Part shown: in pieces, positions 6,253 to 10,621 of the stretch
How positions within the stretch are numbered: position 1 is the first letter of the stretch
Layout: every line of letters starts with the position of its first letter
NCBI GenBank assembly: GCA_002701555.1
Contig: NZVS01000034.1
Coordinates: 1 to 10,621, forward strand
Direction of reading: 5' to 3'
Length of the DNA stretch: 10,621 bases
DNA from: Alphaproteobacteria bacterium
GTDB taxonomy: Bacteria; Pseudomonadota; Alphaproteobacteria; Micavibrionales; Micavibrionaceae
Made by a program: the position numbers and the translations under genes
The notes under the pieces: generated by a model
Seen by the model: only the letters and a program-made list of their open reading frames with translations
Database searches by the model: none
What the model was told of the DNA's origin: nothing

Positions 6253-7209
6253 ATGGCTACTCACAAAGATGACACTATCCAACGCGACAATGTATCCGCG
6301 GAACGGGCTTTTGACCCCAGCCGCGCTGTTTTTGCAGGTTGGGCTGCTATCGTCATTGTGGGTATTATGATTTTTGCAAAGGGTACAGCTTATTTCCTAA
6401 GTGGTTCTGTCAGTGTCTTGTCAACACTGACCGATTCTCTTGCTGATATAATGATGTCTGCCACCGCCCTTTTGTCTGTCAAGATGTCCTTGAAGCCTGC
6501 CGATGAATGCCACCGCTACGGTCATGGGAAAATTGAAGGGCTGTTTGCTCTTATACAATCCGTTTTTATTATCGGTGCTGGTGCCGTTGTTTTCTACAAT
6601 GCGATTTTAAATATTATAAACCCAGAACCTATTACTGACCAAGGGTTTGCAGCAGGTGTTATCATTTTGACACTTGTTTTGACGTTCTTGTTAACACGTA
6701 TTCAGAAAGGTGCCATTAAAAGCACCGACTCCCTCGCTATTGAAGCTGATCACGCACATTATCATTCAGATATATTTATTAATCTTGGCGTACTCGCTGT
6801 ACTTATCGGAACTATTATGGGTCTCCCGCAAATAATCGACCCTCTTTTTGCGCTTATTATCGCAGTATATGTTTGGTACATAGGCTATGGTGTTGGCAAA
6901 AATGCTGTCGATATGCTTCTTGATCGCGAAATGGATAATGAAACCAGACAGGAAATAATTGATATTATTTTGTCACATTCATCCGTGAAAGACTATCACG
7001 ACCTGCGCGTTATCCGCTCGGGCATGAAAATCCTTATTACCTTTGATATAGAGGTAGACCCGAATATTCTTCTCTGGTCAGCACATGAAATAGCTTTGGA
7101 GGTTGAACGAGAGATATATAAATCCTTTCCCCAGTCCGAGATTATGATACATGTTGACCCGGCTGGTAGCCCAACTGATTTACGCCACAATGATGAGGAG
7201 GCCGCATGA
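6253..7209 (+). CDS. cation diffusion facilitator, FieF-like divalent metal efflux pump
   Basis: The 318-residue inner-membrane antiporter exports divalent metals (iron, zinc or cadmium in relatives) using the proton gradient. It has six hydrophobic helices between about residues 26 and 215 and a C-terminal cytoplasmic metallochaperone-like domain (about 225-305). The transport site is formed by Asp61 and Asp65 (TDSLADI) in helix 2 and by His169 and Asp173 (HYHSD) in helix 5. These match Asp45, Asp49, His153 and Asp157 of E. coli FieF. The loop motif HRYGHGKIE (87-95) is also typical. A longer reading to a TTG at 6193 exists; the ATG at 6253 is preferred because the family N-terminus is short, though no good Shine-Dalgarno precedes it. 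The stop overlaps the next start in an ATGA, so glk is translationally coupled. The metal specificity is inferred only to the FieF branch. Confidence 0.9.
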   Translation: MATHKDDTIQRDNVSAERAFDPSRAVFAGWAAIVIVGIMIFAKGTAYFLSGSVSVLSTLTDSLADIMMSATALLSVKMSLKPADECHRYGHGKIEGLFALIQSVFIIGAGAVVFYNAILNIINPEPITDQGFAAGVIILTLVLTFLLTRIQKGAIKSTDSLAIEADHAHYHSDIFINLGVLAVLIGTIMGLPQIIDPLFALIIAVYVWYIGYGVGKNAVDMLLDREMDNETRQEIIDIILSHSSVKDYHDLRVIRSGMKILITFDIEVDPNILLWSAHEIALEVEREIYKSFPQSEIMIHVDPAGSPTDLRHNDEEAA

Positions 7210-8201
7210 GTAAAACCTCACCGCTTTATATGTTGGCAGATATCGGGGGAACCCATGCACGCATAGCTTCATATGACGGCAAAAAAATGACGCCCGCGCG
7301 TATTTATAAAACCTCGGAATACGCAACTGCAACCGACCTCTTTTCACATTTTCGCGAGGATGAAAATCTACCGAAAGAAAACTTGAGTGTTGCCATAGCT
7401 GCGGCAGGGCGTTTGGACAGGGATAATGTATGGCGTATTGGAAACAATAAAGATTGGGCAATAGATATTGCAGCTTTCGCTGAAAGCCGTTTTCCTATTG
7501 TTCATATTTGTGGTGATTTTGAAGCTACAGCCTATGGTGTTGCCCACATGCATCGTGGCGATACGATTGTTCTGAAAGAGGGCGAGGTAAAAGAGTTTTA
7601 CACTCCTCGTGTTGTATGCGGGCCCGGAACCGGACTTGGGTTAGCTTATGCTATACCCGGAAAGGGAGAAACGCGCATTCAACATACTTATGGCGGACAT
7701 TTTCCGGCCTGCCCCCAGACCGAAGAGCAAACGCTTGTCATGCGCTTGGTAAAGCAGCTCGGTAAACATAACTATACAGTTAGCTTCGAAGATATTGTCA
7801 GCGGGCGCGGTCTTCCTGTACTGCACCGCGCGGTATGTCTTATGCACGGCCTTCCCGAAGAGCATGATACATCCCAAGGTTTTATTCTTGAGAACAAGGA
7901 CAATGTATCAGTGAGAGAAACTCTCCGACTTTTCTTTGAATTTTTTGGACTGTTCCTGCAAACGGCAATTATAACCGGTGATGCCTATGGCGGTGTTTAT
8001 CTGGACGGTGGGCTTATTCAGTTTTTAGTCGAGAAAAACCTGATTGATACATCTTCTATGCTCCATTTTATGTCACATAATTCTTTCCCTGTTATTCGTG
8101 ACTATCTTGAAGCGACACCGGTTGCTGTCATTGACACACCTTTTATCGCGCTTCAGGGTTTGAAGTCCATCGTTGATGAGGGAAAGCATAAGGATGTCTG
8201 A
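7206..8201 (+). CDS. glk: glucokinase-family protein with altered sugar-binding residues
   Basis: The 331-residue protein matches the bacterial glucokinase family (Glk, PF02685 type) along its length. It has the N-terminal phosphate loop DIGGTHAR (12-19), GPGTGLG (139-145) and YGGHFPACPQTEE (162-174). The segment FEDIVSGRGLPVLHRA keeps the catalytic-region Glu195. Compared by eye with E. coli Glk, Asp104 (the catalytic base, E. coli Asp100), His165 (His160) and Glu195 (Glu187) are kept. However, E. coli Asn99 is Gly103 and E. coli Glu157 is Tyr162, both direct glucose contacts. The usual AGPV segment is AGRL. ATP binding therefore looks intact, but the sugar specificity may be changed or activity low. 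GAGGAGG (7195-7201) lies 4 bases before the ATG, and the start overlaps the efflux gene stop. The symbol follows the family; the function as a glucokinase is not certain. Confidence 0.82.
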   Translation: MSKTSPLYMLADIGGTHARIASYDGKKMTPARIYKTSEYATATDLFSHFREDENLPKENLSVAIAAAGRLDRDNVWRIGNNKDWAIDIAAFAESRFPIVHICGDFEATAYGVAHMHRGDTIVLKEGEVKEFYTPRVVCGPGTGLGLAYAIPGKGETRIQHTYGGHFPACPQTEEQTLVMRLVKQLGKHNYTVSFEDIVSGRGLPVLHRAVCLMHGLPEEHDTSQGFILENKDNVSVRETLRLFFEFFGLFLQTAIITGDAYGGVYLDGGLIQFLVEKNLIDTSSMLHFMSHNSFPVIRDYLEATPVAVIDTPFIALQGLKSIVDEGKHKDV

Positions 8202-8823
8202 ATACTGCATCGGATATGCTTCTCTGGTTAATGAAAGCTCCGCCCGATCCTCTGTTCCGAACCTTACTGAATTCAATATCGGTATTTTAAGGGGATATCG
8301 CCGTATCTTCGGCAAGGTCTCGCCACAATGTGTAATACGCGGAACAGCCGACTGGAAAACAAATGAAGTTTCCGCCAGCTTTATCCATCCTGATAACAAT
8401 GCTCCCGATATGTATGTTTGCCACTTCAAAGTACCTGATCAGTTCTGGCCTGTTATCAGGGACAGGGAACTTGATTACCGAGAGACTGTTGAAGATGTAA
8501 AAATTTTGAAAACCGGTGAAATAAAAAGAGGTCACGTCTATGTTGGCTATGATAGTCACGAAGACCTGATCAATGAAAGGGGCCATGCAATTTACGACCA
8601 TTGGCACGACTATGTGAAGAAATATAAAGGTGAGAATTACAGGAGAGATATTCTTCCTTCACGACACTATCTAAGGCTATGTCTTTCAGCATATTTATCT
8701 TTGGGAAAAGAGTATATTGATAATTTTATAGAGACCTCTTTTTTGAGTGATCGGACAACACCTTTATCATCTCATCTGAAAGCTCTTGCCTGGAACCCGT
8801 ATGATGAAGAAAGCTGGTCTTAA
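8194..8823 (+). CDS. gamma-glutamylcyclotransferase-like protein
   Basis: The 209-residue protein resembles the gamma-glutamylcyclotransferase/ChaC fold. It begins YCIGYASLVN (4-13), the counterpart of the Y-x-YGS-L/N-N glycine-rich loop. It continues through GILRGYRRIF and has an acidic motif RDRELDY (89-95), in which Glu92 could be the catalytic glutamate of the family. Such enzymes cleave gamma-glutamyl peptides or glutathione to 5-oxoproline. The C-terminal third (about 125-209) has no recognised domain. The ATG at 8194 is chosen because the family loop starts within ten residues; in-frame starts at 8173 (TTG) and 8176 would add six or seven residues. A GAGGG lies 11 bases upstream. The gene overlaps glk by 8 bases, so all three genes of the operon are coupled. 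The substrate is unknown. Confidence 0.68.
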   Translation: MSEYCIGYASLVNESSARSSVPNLTEFNIGILRGYRRIFGKVSPQCVIRGTADWKTNEVSASFIHPDNNAPDMYVCHFKVPDQFWPVIRDRELDYRETVEDVKILKTGEIKRGHVYVGYDSHEDLINERGHAIYDHWHDYVKKYKGENYRRDILPSRHYLRLCLSAYLSLGKEYIDNFIETSFLSDRTTPLSSHLKALAWNPYDEESWS

Positions 8824-8901
8824 CGCAGACATATTACGATTAAACTTGAATCCGAACCTCCGTTATTATAGACCATAGAAAAAATTGAGAGGAAAATTTA
8901 C

Positions 8902-9756
8902 ATGAAACTGAAACAGCTTTATATCAGACTTATTGCCGATTACGGTGCCGCCGGAGATCTTGCTTTCTCCGAAGTAGAGGAACGTCTCCACGCCAATTTG
9001 CAATCCTTTCAGGCTGAACAGTTTGAGTCAGGTACTTTCATGAACTATCATATAATGACAACCCCTGTACGTCCTCTAAATGCAGTAGAAAATGCATTTG
9101 TAACTGCACAGCTAGCTGTTAACACACCTTTGGGTGAAAATTACCTTGTCTATAACAATGTCGCACCACGTAAAGATAATCTGGCTGAGCGCAAGGAAAA
9201 TGCAGGTGAACCATTTATATATCTCCGTTTAAAAAATGGCGCTCAGGTCGTGATAGTAAACAGCTCTGTTTCAGCAACGCTTTTAAAACCACATGCAGAA
9301 GAGATCAGACACGTACATGTTGACAATGATAAAACACAATTCCGTTCACGCGATAATTACCCTCGTATATTAGGTCATATTGCACGCGGTGATTATTCCT
9401 GTCTAGGTGATGACGCCAGCGCTGATGTTCCCGATGAATTTCCTGAAAATGTTGTTGTTTATAATGACGGTTACGGAAATTTGAAAACCTCAATCAAGGT
9501 CTCAACAGTTGAAGCTGTAAAGGGACAGAGACTGACCGTGGAAATCAATGGTCGCAAACAGGTCGTCGCCGCAGCTGATGGCATTTTCTCAGTCAAGGAC
9601 GGTGAATTCTGTATTGCCAAAGGAAGTTCTGGCTGGCCCATGCCAAATGGTGAGCGTCTGGATTTTGTTGAAATCGTCAAGCGCGGAAACTCAGCTTATG
9701 CCGAATTTGCTAAACCTCCTGCCGGTTTGTCGATTGATCTGCGCAACGAAGAATAA
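8902..9756 (+). CDS. divergent SAM hydroxide adenosyltransferase (DUF62) family protein
   Basis: The 284-residue protein aligns by eye to the SAM hydrolase/chlorinase/fluorinase family (SAM + water to adenosine + methionine). IADYGAAGD (11-19) corresponds to TDFG. VYNNVAPRKD (83-92) sits where VVDPGVGTxRR is expected, VNSS (119-122) at PDNG, and FRSRD (147-151) at FHGRD. The C-terminal barrel has YNDGYGNLKTSI (187-198), corresponding to IDxFGN, and ends with the GSS...NSAYAEF region. The family's Asp-Arg-His triad appears lost: Asp becomes Asn85, His becomes Arg148, and the Arg has moved or gone. The protein may therefore be inactive, bind a nucleoside, or act differently. AGAGGA lies 8 bases before the ATG. 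It follows the upstream operon by 78 bases without an obvious terminator, so it could be cotranscribed. Confidence 0.68.
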   Translation: MKLKQLYIRLIADYGAAGDLAFSEVEERLHANLQSFQAEQFESGTFMNYHIMTTPVRPLNAVENAFVTAQLAVNTPLGENYLVYNNVAPRKDNLAERKENAGEPFIYLRLKNGAQVVIVNSSVSATLLKPHAEEIRHVHVDNDKTQFRSRDNYPRILGHIARGDYSCLGDDASADVPDEFPENVVVYNDGYGNLKTSIKVSTVEAVKGQRLTVEINGRKQVVAAADGIFSVKDGEFCIAKGSSGWPMPNGERLDFVEIVKRGNSAYAEFAKPPAGLSIDLRNEE

Positions 9757-9906
9757 AAAAATGCTGATCAATATAGGTGCTACCATACATAAATGCCCAA
9801 TACACAATGCTTCGTAATTTTGCGAAGGTGCAAAGCTAAGCGCCAATCCTGTAACCCAGAAAAAAACGGCAATTGTTTTCATATTTCGTAAATCTGTTAG
9901 ATGCAT
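9691..9906 (-). CDS. possible small two-helix membrane protein downstream of addA
   Basis: The 71-residue reading has an N-terminal hydrophobic segment (about residues 11-25, TIAVFFWVTGLALSF), a short polar part with two cysteines, and a second hydrophobic segment (about 40-55). It ends in a basic tail (RQTGRRFSK). It starts 13 bases after the addA stop on the same strand, as a coupled small gene would. An in-frame ATG at 9882 would remove eight residues. Its last 66 bases run antisense to the end of the DUF62-family gene, which weakens the case. AGG is the only ribosome-binding hint. No family is recognised. If it is not real, 9757-9919 is non-coding, with only a short hairpin at 9810-9827. 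Confidence 0.35.
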   Translation of the reverse strand: MHLTDLRNMKTIAVFFWVTGLALSFAPSQNYEALCIGHLCMVAPILISIFLFFVAQINRQTGRRFSKFGIS

Positions 9907-9919
9907 AAAAAACCTGATT

Positions 9920-10621
9920 CTAAATATTTATGAGCATTAACCTAGGTATATTGGTCCATAATAAACCACATATGATTTCTTTGTCCGGATAGATTTCTTT
10001 TAAGATATCATGATAAGACCGCATCTGGTCCCTGTAAATTTTAGCAACATCCCTTTCATCATCAGGAGGAGGCCTGTTAGTTTTAAAGTCTACAATAATG
10101 ACCCTGTCTTTTTCAATAACCAGACGGTCAATCTGACCGCTAACCTTTTTGGTTCCTTCCAAGATACCGGTAATCGGAATTTCAGCTCGTGAGTTAGGGC
10201 CGAAAACATCTTTGAACACAGGGTCATTAATAAGAAACATAATCTCTGATTGCATTTCTGCTTGCACTTGCTCACTTAGACCCAAATGCTTCTGGGAAAG
10301 GTAAGATCTTAAGGAGTCAGCTCTCTTGCTTGCCTCCACATCCGGCAAGAATTGTAGAGCTTTATGGATTATATTGCCTCTGTGAAATCGAGATTTGTAT
10401 CTGTCTTCACCAGCCGCGTTAAGTGGTGAAAACACTGCAGGCTCTTCTTCTACAGGTCTGGAGGGCTGAACAGATTTCAGGATTTTTTCTTCTTCGGTCA
10501 GAACATTCGAAACCCAAGGCGGCATTTTATCCTGGGTTTTATCGCTATATAATGCCTGAGATAAAAAATCTCCTAACATTAGCCAGTTACCCAGCTCTAA
10601 ACCATCATCAGATCCATTAAG
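9920..10621 (-). CDS. addA: AddA helicase-nuclease, C-terminal nuclease domain (5' part outside window)
   Basis: The minus-strand frame is open to the window edge, so the visible 233 residues are the C-terminal end of a much longer protein; the ATG at 10579 is internal. They form the RecB-type nuclease domain of AddA. His86 in GNIIHKAL, Asp165 in GQIDRL, and Asp178 and Lys180 in VDFKTNRPP match RecB His956, Asp1067, Asp1080 and Lys1082, with identical 13-residue spacing between the two aspartates. Gln199-x3-Tyr203 (QMRSY) is the family's Q motif. The end, LLWTNIPRLM, is typical of alphaproteobacterial AddA. With AddB it processes double-strand breaks for RecA. Residue numbers count from the window edge. 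The domain looks intact, and the stop is where the family normally ends. Confidence 0.88.
   Translation of the reverse strand, partial: LNGSDDGLELGNWLMLGDFLSQALYSDKTQDKMPPWVSNVLTEEEKILKSVQPSRPVEEEPAVFSPLNAAGEDRYKSRFHRGNIIHKALQFLPDVEASKRADSLRSYLSQKHLGLSEQVQAEMQSEIMFLINDPVFKDVFGPNSRAEIPITGILEGTKKVSGQIDRLVIEKDRVIIVDFKTNRPPPDDERDVAKIYRDQMRSYHDILKEIYPDKEIICGLLWTNIPRLMLINI

Noticed and set aside
9810..9827. CTTCG/CGAAG hairpin as a terminator for the DUF62-family gene
   Set aside because: The stem is 5 bp and no T tract follows on either strand.
1..10621. Mobile element, CRISPR array, tRNA or a dedicated defence system
   Set aside because: I saw no transposase, terminal inverted repeats, spaced direct repeats, cloverleaf or defence-type domains apart from the housekeeping AddA nuclease.

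Overview
The window looks like a chromosomal stretch of a moderately AT-rich alphaproteobacterium. The main pointers are a GcrA-type zinc-finger-like protein (a family typical of Alphaproteobacteria) and the C-terminus of an AddA recombination nuclease ending in the alphaproteobacterial style. The genus cannot be settled from the sequence. I see no tRNA, rRNA, insertion sequence, phage gene, CRISPR array or attachment site. Most genes are housekeeping or general metabolic genes, and coding density is high.

Layout, left to right. 1-333: the end of a PiT-like membrane transporter. 361-757: a strong promoter, a repeat-bearing leader, a 66-residue GcrA C-terminal-domain protein and a bidirectional terminator. 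780-1823 (minus): a YahK/CAD-type zinc alcohol dehydrogenase. 1940-2422: greB, whose 3' end overlaps a convergent PAP2 lipid phosphatase gene (2407-3147, minus). 3197-3568: dgkA, divergent from the phosphatase gene. 3717-5045: a PuuB-like FAD amine oxidase, closed by a bidirectional terminator shared with mdh (5118-6113, minus), which encodes a type-2 malate dehydrogenase.

6253-8823: a tightly overlapping plus-strand operon of a FieF-like cation efflux pump, a glucokinase-family protein and a gamma-glutamylcyclotransferase-like protein. It is followed at 8902-9756 by a member of the SAM hydroxide adenosyltransferase (DUF62) family. 9691-9906 (minus): a possible small two-helix membrane protein just downstream of the addA 3' end, which fills 9920-10621 (minus) and runs off the window.

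Functionally, DgkA (diacylglycerol to phosphatidate) and the PAP2 phosphatase (lipid phosphate removal) form a plausible lipid-recycling pair read from one short divergent region. Mdh, the amine oxidase and the alcohol dehydrogenase are independent redox enzymes. The most unusual signals are two enzyme-family proteins in the right half with replaced key residues. The glucokinase-like protein has G for N and Y for E at two sugar contacts. The DUF62 protein appears to have lost its Asp-Arg-His triad. The GcrA-type protein consists only of the C-terminal domain. I did not find evidence of a dedicated new defence or mobile system.
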